This document shows, piece after piece, positions 1 through 5,783 of a stretch of 7,877 nucleotides of DNA. The first letter of the stretch is position 1, and each line of letters starts with the position of its first letter. Position numbers and translations under genes: made by a program. The notes beneath the pieces are model-generated. The model did no database searches. It saw nothing but the letters and a program-made list of their open reading frames with translations, and had not been told where the DNA came from. Source of the DNA: JBEIHX01 sp044375455 (lineage in GTDB: Bacteria > Pseudomonadota > Alphaproteobacteria > Caulobacterales > Aquidulcibacteraceae); the NCBI GenBank assembly GCA_044375455.1, contig JBILMQ010000168.1, positions 1-7,877 of the forward strand. The letters are read 5' to 3'.

Positions 1-193
1 TCGGCGAAAACAACAGGCCTTCCAGCGCAACATCGTCCAGGTCCACGGGAACCGGCCAGGTGATGCCCGCGACCTCGGCCCGGCGCACGTACTCCAACGC
101 CGTTGCCGCCGAGACCCCAACCACGCCGGAGATCTCGCGCAGGCTGCACCCGACCGCGTGTTTCAACCGCAACACCTCGCGCACCTGGCGCAT
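1..193 (-). CDS. istA: IS21-family transposase IstA, N-terminal fragment (runs off left edge)
   Basis: On the minus strand, translation from the ATG at 193 gives MRQVREVLRLKHAVG followed by a helix-turn-helix (SLREISGVVGVSAATALEYV), RRAEVAGITWP and DLDDVALEGLLF. This is the usual opening of a second, distinct group of IS21 IstA DDE transposases, unlike the IstA at 5783-7354. An in-frame ATG also exists at 214, but a strong AGGAGG (205-200) lies 6 nt before the ATG at 193 and decides the start. About 64 codons are visible and the rest lies beyond position 1, so the catalytic D-D-E residues cannot be checked. In IS21 elements IstA binds the ends and cuts and joins DNA, with IstB as ATPase partner. 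The identity is clear from the N-terminal pattern. Whether the gene is intact is unknown. Confidence 0.85.
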   Translation of the reverse strand, partial: MRQVREVLRLKHAVGCSLREISGVVGVSAATALEYVRRAEVAGITWPVPVDLDDVALEGLLFSP

Positions 194-277
194 CGACTTC
201 CTCCTCGCAGACATCGGCTCACCCAAGATCGGATGCGTCCGGACCACCGTTTCGGATTGGCGTTGCGGGTTCGTTCA
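1..277 (-). mobile_element. IS21-family element, one end (outer boundary uncertain)
   Basis: The istA fragment implies an IS21 element entering from the left. Between its start and the IS66 remnant, the minus strand reads AATCCGAAACGGTGGTCCGGACGC-ATCCGATC-type sequence, resembling the CCGGA/CCGAA end repeats common in this IS21 subgroup. Elements of this family begin 5'-TG. A TGAACGAAC on the minus strand starting at 277 is one possible terminus, chosen only because the IS66 reading frame becomes recognisable soon after. No target duplication can be tested because the other end is outside the window. Confidence 0.4.
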
Positions 278-279
278 TA

Positions 280-483
280 GAGTTCGCGCCGGGATTGGAG
301 GATGGGGGCGTCCTGGCCGCGCCGCCACAGCCCTCGGCGCGGTCCGCGCCGCAATCGCCAGCGCCTTCAAAGTCGGGCCCCACCATCGAGATTGAGGGGC
401 ATAGGGTTCAAGTCCGTGTGCGCGCCGGCGCCGAGCCAACATTGGTGGCCGCAATCGTGCGCGCACTCAAAGACGTACCATGA
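280..483 (+). pseudogene. tnpA: IS66-family TnpA, C-terminal remnant
   Basis: The plus frame ending at the TGA at 481-483 closes with IEIEGHRVQVRVRAGAEP and then TLVAAIVRALK. This matches the C-terminal tail of IS66 accessory protein TnpA, where a beta-strand-like stretch is followed by a short helix. The frame stays open leftwards to 103, but residues upstream of about 280 are a shadow of the IS21 end and look nothing like TnpA. The N-terminal helix-turn-helix of TnpA is therefore missing. The stop codon overlaps the next start as ATGA (480-483), the typical translational coupling of IS66 tnpA and tnpB, which supports the identification. The likely cause of truncation is the IS21 insertion or a deletion next to it. 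The exact start of homology is a guess. Confidence 0.55.
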
Positions 484-636
484 TCATCCCGTCCGGCCCG
501 GTGCGGGTGATGCTTGCCATCAAGCCGGTGGATTTTCGCAAAGGCGCCGATGGGCTTGCCGCGCTGGTGAAAGAGGAGATGAAGGCCGATCCGTTTTGCG
601 GCGTGATCTATGTGTTTCGCGCCAAGCGCGCCGATC
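480..636 (+). pseudogene. tnpB: IS66-family TnpB, N-terminal half
   Basis: Translation from the ATG at 480 gives MIIPSGPVRVMLAIKPVDF, then RKGADGLAALVKEEMKADP and VIYVFRAKRADR. This is the hallmark N-terminus of the IS66 Orf2 protein (TnpB), an accessory protein of about 115 residues needed for IS66 transposition. Homology covers about 52 residues and stops abruptly at the conserved FRAKRADR, where intact proteins continue with a lysine- and tryptophan-containing stretch. The frame stays open to 698 only because it runs antisense through the recombinase remnant that follows. No tnpC (the DDE transposase of IS66) is present, so this element is dead. The breakpoint lies between 636 and the recombinase stop codon at 645. 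Confidence 0.8.
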
Positions 637-644
637 GTGCATCA

Positions 645-1229
645 TTATGCCTCCTCTTTCTCGAAGCCCGGCAGCAAGAGTGTCTTTTCTCGTTGTAAAT
701 AAGAGAAATTTCTTGGGCGGCGGGCGACAATCTCCCGCACGCCTGTCTTCACGCCCTCGGTGTCGAGCGCATCGAGTGGCACTTGCCATGGGGCTGCTGG
801 CAATGTCTGGCGCGCCGGTAGGACTCCTGCCTTGATCAACCGATGCACTGAGCTGACGCAGATCCCCAGGCGCGCGGCGGTTTCATCGACGCTGATCGTC
901 GCGGTGCGCGCCGCCGCAGGATCAAAAGCGGGTATTCCTAGGCGCTCGCGCATTTCCTTGACGCGCACGGTCGTCCAAGTTGCGCCATCGGCCGGTTTGC
1001 AACGCATGCGGTTCATAGTGATCGCCAATTCGCGATCCTGCGATTCGCCAGCGAGCTTTCTGATCATTTCCACGGCGTTTGGTTGCCGGTCGGCCGGATA
1101 TCGCCCAGTCTTCACCCTTGCGACGCGCACTTCGGTGTGGCGGCCACCTGTCCAATGCACGATGAGAACCGCCTCATTCGTTGCCTCATCAAGATCGACG
1201 ATGACTTCGTGGATGATGATGTGGGCCAA
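645..1229 (-). pseudogene. Large serine recombinase, C-terminal fragment
   Basis: The minus frame ends at a TAA (647-645) and encodes about 190 residues: HEVIVDLDEATNEAVLIVHW, GGRHTEVRVARVKTGRYP, AVEMIRKLAG, RELAITMNRMRC, a WTTVRVKEMRERLGIPAFDP stretch, a helix-turn-helix-like segment DETAARLGICVSSVHRLIKAG, and a tail ending near the stop. From memory this is the C-terminal third of resolvase/zinc-beta-ribbon site-specific recombinases common on alphaproteobacterial mobile elements. The N-terminal catalytic serine domain is absent. At the 5' side the sequence passes directly into an hsdM fragment at about 1225-1229, and the TTG at 1229 is only a formal start. At the 3' side it abuts the IS66 remnant within 10 bp. 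It cannot be an active recombinase. Expression as a DNA-binding fragment is possible but unsupported. Confidence 0.7.
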
Positions 1230-1464
1230 GCTTGCGGGCGTCGATGAACAGGATCTAGCCGCGCCGGTCGCGGAACTTCCTGTTCTTCTTGACCCGCGCC
1301 AGGAACCACAGGCAGGCGGGAACTTGCGTAGAGTGGAAGAGCTGGCGGGGCAGCGCGATCATGCAATCGATCACGTTCTTCTCGATCATCGCCTTGCGGA
1401 TATCGCCCTCGCCAGACTGGCTGGATGACATCGAGCCATTGGCCAGCACCACGCCCGCGACCCG
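1225..1464 (-). pseudogene. hsdM: Type I restriction-modification methyltransferase HsdM, internal fragment with stop
   Basis: On the minus strand, from about 1464, the frame reads VAGVVLANGSMSS, QSGEGDIRKAMIEK, a DCMIALPRQLFHST segment, QVPACLWFLARVKKNRKF and RDRRG. It then meets a TAG (1257-1255) and resumes in frame as ILFIDARKLG. This is a conserved stretch of HsdM, the N6-adenine methyltransferase subunit of type I restriction systems, lying after the NPPF catalytic motif. Intact homologues have a glutamate codon where the TAG stands, so a single substitution explains the stop. Only about 80 of roughly 500 residues survive. The left end fuses to the recombinase remnant and the right end is shared with the start of the integrase frame. 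No hsdS or hsdR is visible. Confidence 0.75.
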
Positions 1465-2623
1465 GCAGGACATCGCCGACGGCGCCGTGAAGGGGCTGAT
1501 GCTGCGCGTCGGCCCGCGCGGCACGCCAAGCTGGACTCTGCGCTATGCGATCACTGGCAAGGGCGGCGTCACCGCCCGCGGCAAGGGCCTGGCGAGCCGC
1601 AAGTTCTACCGCATCAGCCTGGGCGACTATCCGGCGCTCTCCATCCGCGATGCGCGGGCGCGCGCCTCGGCCATCCTGGCGCAGGCCGCGCGCGGCGAAG
1701 ATCCGATTGCGCAACTGGAGGAGCAAGCCACCGTCCGCAAAGGCTCTGTCGCTGAGCTCGCCGAAGAGTTTCTGAACACGCATGTGCGCGGCAAGCTGCG
1801 CAGCGCCCGCAACGCCGAATGGATCGTGCGCGATTACATCGTGCCGCGCCTCGGCGAGAAGGCGCCGCAGAAGGTGCGCCGGCTCGATATCGTCGCGGTG
1901 CTGGACGATCTGGCGCGCCACGCCACGCCCACCGCCGCGCTTGATACGCGCAAATGGCTGTCGATCTTCTTCTCCTGGGCGCTGGAGAAAGGCCATGTTG
2001 AGGCGAACCCCGTGCTCGGCGTGAAGCCGCCGCTGAAAGCGAAATCGCGCGAGCGTGTGCTCTCGATCGATGAGGCCCGCGCCGTCTGGAAAGCCGCGTC
2101 GGCGGAGCCTTATCCGTCCGGCACGCTCGCTTGCCTCTTGATGCTGACCGCCGCACGCCTGCGCGAGATCGCCCACGCGCGCGTCAACTGGCTCGATCGG
2201 CGCAATGCCTGCCTGGAAATCCCCGGCGAGGCCTACAAGACCGGCGATCCCACAATCATCCCGCTGGTGCCGCAGGCGATGGCGTTGATCGACGCGATGC
2301 CGCACGCGCGGAACGGCGAATATCTGATCTTCTCGAACTATGGCCGCCGGCCGGTGTGGACGGTGACGCCGGAAGCGCTCGCCCGCATCCGCACCGCCGC
2401 CGAAGAAGCGATTGGCCGCCCCATCGAGCATTGGACGCTGCACGACCTGCGCCGCACGGTCGCCACGCACATGGCGCGGCTTGGGGTCGATGATATCGTG
2501 GTCGAGCGCGTGCTCGGCCACCGCGTCGGCGGCGTGAAGGCGGTGTACAATCGCTATCGCTACATCGACGAAAAGCGCGCCGCGCTGGCGCTGTGGGCAA
2601 AGGAATTGTTGGGAGGCGGATGA
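1361..2623 (+). CDS. Tyrosine integrase (P4-like), N-terminus replaced
   Basis: The protein has about 420 residues if started at the first ATG (1361); the frame is open back to a TTG at 1289. Homology to P4-type phage/island integrases begins near 1450 (TRQDIADGAVKGLMLRVG) with the N-terminal arm-binding domain. It continues through a central SAM-like domain (about residues 130-220) to the catalytic domain. All catalytic residues are visible in this numbering: Arg266 (TAARLREI), Lys293 (YKTGD), His361 and Arg364 (HDLRRT), His387 (LGHRVGG), Tyr396 (VYNRY). Residues 1 to about 30 are antisense hsdM, so the native first 10-20 residues and promoter are lost; no convincing ribosome binding site is seen. 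It is convergent with the excisionase-like gene, 22 bp away. Such integrases recombine att sites in tRNA genes, which fits the tRNA-Gly remnant at 7814. Activity after loss of the N-terminus is doubtful. Confidence 0.85.
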   Translation: MQSITFFSIIALRISPSPDWLDDIEPLASTTPATRQDIADGAVKGLMLRVGPRGTPSWTLRYAITGKGGVTARGKGLASRKFYRISLGDYPALSIRDARARASAILAQAARGEDPIAQLEEQATVRKGSVAELAEEFLNTHVRGKLRSARNAEWIVRDYIVPRLGEKAPQKVRRLDIVAVLDDLARHATPTAALDTRKWLSIFFSWALEKGHVEANPVLGVKPPLKAKSRERVLSIDEARAVWKAASAEPYPSGTLACLLMLTAARLREIAHARVNWLDRRNACLEIPGEAYKTGDPTIIPLVPQAMALIDAMPHARNGEYLIFSNYGRRPVWTVTPEALARIRTAAEEAIGRPIEHWTLHDLRRTVATHMARLGVDDIVVERVLGHRVGGVKAVYNRYRYIDEKRAALALWAKELLGGG

Positions 2624-2645
2624 TCGCCCGCTTCGGTTCATTGCG

Positions 2646-3029
2646 TCAGAACAGGTCGAGTTGGCGGGCGTCCTCGATAGATCGAGATCCATTGCGCGAC
2701 TGCCGCTTTGCGAAGGCCGGCGCAGATGCGCTTTTCTCAACCGTCGCCGGTTGATCGGCATGCGCCACCCTTGGTTCTGTTGTCTGCGCGGGCGCCACAT
2801 TCGGCGTTGCCTCTTCCGGCGCCGAACTGCCGCCAGGTCTCGCCCGCGCCGCCATCCAAGCCCGCACCTCCGCCGCGCGAAACAGATTGATCTTCCCGCC
2901 CGGCTTGATCCCCACCGGGAACGCCTTGGTCGGATGCGCGCGCAAATCCCACAAGGCGCGCTTGCTGAGCTTCAAGTGCGCGCAGACCATCTCTGTCGTC
3001 CACCACTCGTCATCAATCGCCGAAGTCAT
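2646..3029 (-). CDS. AlpA/excisionase-like helix-turn-helix protein
   Basis: This 127-residue protein starts at the ATG at 3029, which has GGAGG (3039-3035) 5 nt upstream. An in-frame ATG at 3059 lacks such a site. Residues about 9-62 (WWTTEMVCAHLKLSKRALWD, then KAFPVGIKPGGKINLFRAAEV, then RAWMAAR) form the compact winged helix-turn-helix of AlpA/HTH_17 proteins, including the typical Lys-Ile-Asn-Leu-Phe wing and the Glu-Val-x-x-Trp helix. The C-terminal half (SSAPEEATPNVAP onwards) is rich in Ala, Pro and Glu and probably disordered. It ends in DARQLDLF. Small proteins of this kind next to an integrase usually act as recombination directionality factors or as regulators of the integrase. The convergent placement with the integrase supports that role. 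A specific excisionase function is inference. Confidence 0.75.
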   Translation of the reverse strand: MTSAIDDEWWTTEMVCAHLKLSKRALWDLRAHPTKAFPVGIKPGGKINLFRAAEVRAWMAARARPGGSSAPEEATPNVAPAQTTEPRVAHADQPATVEKSASAPAFAKRQSRNGSRSIEDARQLDLF

Positions 3030-3188
3030 CGCTGCCTCCAGCATCATCATGGGCTTCATTGCGGGAAGGCGGGAGTTGCCTCACGGCGCCGACGTGTTCC
3101 GCGGCATTCCGGTCTGCCTCTTCTAATTTATGATTTCAGGCCGTTAACCAATTCACCGCACAAGTAGGCCAAGCTTCGGCTCGCGAAC
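3030..3188. other. Intergenic region, upstream of the excisionase-like gene
   Basis: No coding frame with family resemblance is seen. It is more AT-rich around 3122-3155 (aatttatgatttc, then gttaaccaattc), which could hold a minus-strand promoter for the gene starting at 3029. I cannot assign -35 and -10 boxes with confidence. The palindrome array begins at 3189, so this segment is the remaining leader between the two divergent units. Confidence 0.35.
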
Positions 3189-3432
3189 ATGTCGACGAAT
3201 TGCCGTTTCGTCGACAGATCTGGGTCCATATGTCTACGGCTTCGACATGTCAGAGCCTGTATGTCGATGAATCGCGGCTTGATCGACATGTCTATAGCCA
3301 TATGTCGACTACATCGACATGCGGGAGCCAATGTGTCGACGAATCTCGATTTCGTCGACATATTCTGTGGACATGTCGACCAGATCGACATATCCATACC
3401 TTTATGTCGAAAATTCCCCGATTCGCCGACAT
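3189..3432 (+). repeat. Array of seven alternating long and short palindromes ahead of fic
   Basis: Fourteen half-sites of the form ATGTCG or its reverse complement make seven inverted repeats. Long form (29 bp, consensus ATGTCGACGAA-N7-TTCGTCGACAT): 3189-3217, 3261-3289, 3333-3361, 3404-3432. Short form (19 bp, consensus ATGTCGACYAGATCGACAT): 3230-3248, 3302-3320, 3373-3391. They alternate strictly and are separated by 12 bp, or 11 bp in one case. One long plus one short with gaps gives a unit of 72, 72 and 71 bp (3189-3260, 3261-3332, 3333-3403) plus a final long element. Eleven of the fourteen half-sites are exact. The last palindrome ends on the base before the fic ATG. Read as RNA, each would be a hairpin with a 7-nt or 3-5-nt loop. 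Likely roles are a multi-site operator for a dimeric DNA-binding protein or a structured leader. Confidence 0.92.
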
Positions 3433-4518
3433 ATGAAGCTCGACCCCCTACGGCCGCACAACGCCCTGCCACCACTGCCGCCGGCGGTGGACATCGAGTC
3501 CAAGGCGATCCTCAAGGCCTGCATCGGCGCGCGCACAGCCCTGGCGGAGCTCAAGGGCACCGGCGATCTAATCCCGAACCAGGCGGTTCTGATTAACACC
3601 ATCCCCATTCTGGAGGCCCAAGCCAGCTCAGAAATCGAGAACATTGTCACGACCACCGACAGGCTGTTTCGCCTCGTCAGCGATCCCAAGGGCCAAGCCG
3701 ATTTGGCGACCAAAGAAGCTCTCCGGTATCGTGTTGCGCTGAACTCAGGCTTTCACGCAATCGCCAAACGGCCGATAACCACCGGTCTCGCGGTCGAACT
3801 CTGCAGCATCATCAAAGGCGTCGACATGGACATCCGCGCCACGCCCGGCACAGCGCTTCGCAACGATGTGACAGGCGAGACCATCTACACACCGCCCGAA
3901 GGCGAACAGCGTCTGCGAGAAATGCTCGCCAATTGGGAGCGCTTCATACACGAGGCCGAAAACATCGATCCGCTCATTCGAATGGCGGTGATGCACTATC
4001 AATTCGAGGCGATTCATCCGTTTACCGACGGGAACGGGCGAACTGGGCGCGTGCTCAACATCCTTTACCTTGTCGAAAAGGGGCTTCTCTCGCTGCCGGT
4101 GCTGTACCTGAGCCGCTATATCATCAACCACAAGGCCGACTATTATCGCTTGCTTCGCGAAGTCACGGAATCGCAGCGATGGGAAGAGTGGATCATGTAC
4201 ATGTTGACTGCTGTCGAGCAAACGGCCACTTGGACAACAGCCAAAATACGCGCAATCCGCGATCTAGTGGATCGAACCGCCGACCGCATGCGCCGCGATG
4301 CAGAACCCGTGTACTCCCGCGAACTGTGCGATCTGATTTTCAACCAACCCTATGTGCGCGTTTCCAGTGTTGTTGAGGCCAAGATCGCACAACGCGAAAC
4401 AGCCTCAAGGCGATTGCGCGCGCTGGCCGCGGCGGGCTTTCTTGAAGAAATGAAGGTCGGGCGCGAAAAACTGTTCCTGAACAAGCCATTTCTCGCCTTG
4501 TTGGGTGGAAGGGATTAG
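3433..4518 (+). CDS. fic: Fic-family AMP-transferase with winged helix, class II
   Basis: The protein has 361 residues from the ATG at 3433 (MKLDPLRPHNALPPLPP), the usual start of Fic proteins with the Fic_N domain. The frame is open upstream to 3319, but that extension only translates the palindromes. The inhibitory motif [S/T]xxxE[G/N] is present as SSEIEN (residues 65-70, Glu69) ahead of the Fic fold, which defines class II. The catalytic motif HPFTDGNGRTGR (195-206) is complete, with His195, Asp199 and the Asn/Arg phosphate-binding residues. Residues about 294-355 form a winged helix (YSRELCDLIF, then TASRRLRALAAAGFLEE). The family transfers AMP from ATP to hydroxyl side chains of target proteins; Glu69 would hold it inactive. 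The target is unknown. No Shine-Dalgarno lies before the ATG because palindrome seven abuts it. A helix-turn-helix gene follows 35 bp downstream. Fold and motifs are clear; binding of its winged helix to the array is inference. Confidence 0.93.
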   Translation: MKLDPLRPHNALPPLPPAVDIESKAILKACIGARTALAELKGTGDLIPNQAVLINTIPILEAQASSEIENIVTTTDRLFRLVSDPKGQADLATKEALRYRVALNSGFHAIAKRPITTGLAVELCSIIKGVDMDIRATPGTALRNDVTGETIYTPPEGEQRLREMLANWERFIHEAENIDPLIRMAVMHYQFEAIHPFTDGNGRTGRVLNILYLVEKGLLSLPVLYLSRYIINHKADYYRLLREVTESQRWEEWIMYMLTAVEQTATWTTAKIRAIRDLVDRTADRMRRDAEPVYSRELCDLIFNQPYVRVSSVVEAKIAQRETASRRLRALAAAGFLEEMKVGREKLFLNKPFLALLGGRD

Positions 4519-4553
4519 GTCGTCCGCCTCCCCAAGTGAAAGGAGGTTCTATC

Positions 4554-4788
4554 ATGAGCAAAACGCTTGATTCCGATAACCGTCCGCTCACGGATGCGGA
4601 CCTCAAGCGCATGAAGCGCACGCCGCAGGTGAAGATCATTCGCCGGGCGCTCAAGCTCACGCAGGAAGAATTCGCGGCGCAGTTTCACATTCCTATCGGA
4701 ACGCTGCGCGACTGGGAGCAGGACCGAAACGCGCCCGACAAGGCGGCACAGGCTTATCTGCGTGTGATCGCCAAAGATCCCGATGCGG
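4554..4788 (+). pseudogene. XRE-type helix-turn-helix regulator, disrupted by IS21
   Basis: The start at ATG 4554 is set by AAGGAGG (4540-4546) 7 nt upstream, the best ribosome binding site in the window. The first 78 codons contain MKRTPQVKIIRRALKLTQEE, FAAQFHIPIGTLRDWEQ and AYLRVIAKDPDA. This is the compact YiaG-like (COG2944) helix-turn-helix often found as the DNA-binding antitoxin or autoregulator of small toxin operons. The family is usually near 90-100 residues, so only the last dozen or so are missing. At 4789 the IS21 element begins, and the frame reads on into the IS to 5039, adding about 83 unrelated residues. The helix-turn-helix itself is intact, so a fused product might still bind DNA. 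It lies 35 bp after fic on the same strand, probably one transcript. Pairing with Fic as toxin-antitoxin is inference. Confidence 0.8.
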
Positions 4789-4795
4789 TGTCAAC

Positions 4796-4862
4796 GGCGC
4801 CCGAAAATAGGGCCACGTGGCGTTCGAAAAAGGGGCCAGGCGGCGCCCGAAAAGTACGCCAC
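4796..4862 (+). repeat. IS21 left-end repeats, three copies
   Basis: Three 21-bp direct repeats lie at 4796-4816, 4819-4839 and 4842-4862, exactly 23 bp apart. Shared features are GGCGNYCGAAAA at the left and a GCCA box at the right end. The period of two helical turns places the sites on the same DNA face. Multiple transposase-binding repeats inside each end are characteristic of IS21. Confidence 0.85.
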
Positions 4863-4878
4863 TGGTTGTCACTGTGCA

Positions 4879-4916
4879 CACATGGAAAGGGCCCCCGCGG
4901 GGGCCCTTTCCATGTG
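4879..4916. terminator. Perfect 38-bp palindrome after istB, probable hairpin terminator
   Basis: Left arm CACATGGAAAGGGCCCCCG (4879-4897) and right arm 4898-4916 are exact reverse complements over 19 bp with no spacer. It lies 20 bp beyond the istB stop inside the IS end. The stem is very GC-rich, but neither strand has a following T-run, so it is not a textbook rho-independent terminator. It could stop istAB transcripts or shield the element from outside transcription, or it could be a cruciform or protein site. Confidence 0.6.
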
Positions 4917-4936
4917 CGGCGCCGGTTTAGGCGGAG

Positions 4937-5783
4937 TCAGGCGTTAAGGATTTCGCCGGTTTCCGGGTCGATGGTTTCGGCCGTTTCGGCGGGCTGTCCG
5001 GCGCGGCGTTTCCGGGCGGATGAGGTCTTCAATCGATAGCTTTCGCCGTTCATTTCCAAAATGTGGACATGGTGGGTGAGCCGCCAACGGTCTTTTGGCT
5101 CGCAGCGCGCCGGTGAGGCGCTCGGAGCCGAAGACGCTGGTCCAGTCCTCGAAGGGCAAATTGGATGTGATGATCGTGGCGCCGCGCTCATAGCGTTGGC
5201 TGAAAATGTCGAAGAGCAATTCCGCCCCGGTCTGCGATAAGGGCGCACAGCCAAGCTCATCCACGATCAGGAGCTGCACGCCGGCCGATGTTTGCTGCAG
5301 CCGCAGGAGACGGCGTTCGTCTCGCGCTTCCATCAATTGGGAGGCCAGGGACGCTGCGGTGATGAAAGCGACGGAGAAGCCCCGCTGACAAGCCGCAAGC
5401 CCCAAAGCGAGCGCGATGTGCGTCTTGCCTGTGCCGCTGTTGCCAAGCGCGATGATGTTTTCACGGGCGACGACGAATTCGCAGCGCGCCAACTCCAGCA
5501 CCATCGGCTTGTTGAGCGCCGGCAGCGCCATGAAATCGAAGGTGTCCAACGATTTCACCGCGGGACATTTCGCCGCCCGAATGCGCCGCTCCACCATGCG
5601 CCTTTCGCGGTCTATCAGCTCAAGCTCAGCCAAGCGCAGCAGATAGCGCGGATGATCGAGCCCTTCTTTCGCGGCTTCCTTGGCGACCTTGTCATATTCG
5701 CGCTGAAAGGTCGGCAGCTTCAGCCGGCGCAGATGATGCGCCAGCAGGATCTGCGACGTGTCGCAGGCAGCGGCAGTTTTCAT
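4937..5783 (-). pseudogene. istB: IS21 transposition ATPase IstB, frameshifted near C-terminus
   Basis: The start ATG at 5783 overlaps the istA stop (TGATG), the usual translational coupling. Visible features are an N-terminal helical domain (LRRLKLPTFQREYDKVAKEA), Walker A GNSGTGKT within IIALGNSGTGKTHIALALG, Walker B LLIVDEL, and the sensor region TSNLPFEDW, so the AAA+ core is complete. After GSERLTGAL the frame changes: the expected DRLTHHVHILEMNGESYRL appears in another frame, ending GEILNA at 4937. Without a shift, translation runs to 4944 with an unrelated tail. The break lies at about 5078-5106 and coincides with a GAGCC/GGCTC inverted repeat. Relative to the family pattern I estimate about 13 extra bases. 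IstB delivers target DNA to IstA. The altered segment is the end of the ATPase domain, so loss of function is likely but not certain. Confidence 0.85.

Noticed and set aside
1112..2800. 562-codon open frame on the minus strand.
   Set aside because: It is the antisense shadow of the integrase gene. Its arginine- and alanine-rich translation matches no family, while the plus strand has a full catalytic integrase.
3189..3432. CRISPR array.
   Set aside because: The repeats are two alternating palindrome types with 11-12 bp gaps, far too short for spacers. There is no leader or cas gene.
3319..3432. N-terminal extension of Fic from an upstream in-frame start at 3319.
   Set aside because: The extra residues merely translate the palindromes, and Fic_N homology starts at MKLDPLRP.
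3128..3596. Open frames on both strands across the palindrome array (for example 3189-3596 plus and 3128-3475 minus) encoding repeated MST..RFVD peptides.
   Set aside because: The repeat unit is near a multiple of three and palindromic, so both strands give similar repetitive peptides. There is no ribosome binding site, and the frames overlap the fic start. They are by-products of the array.
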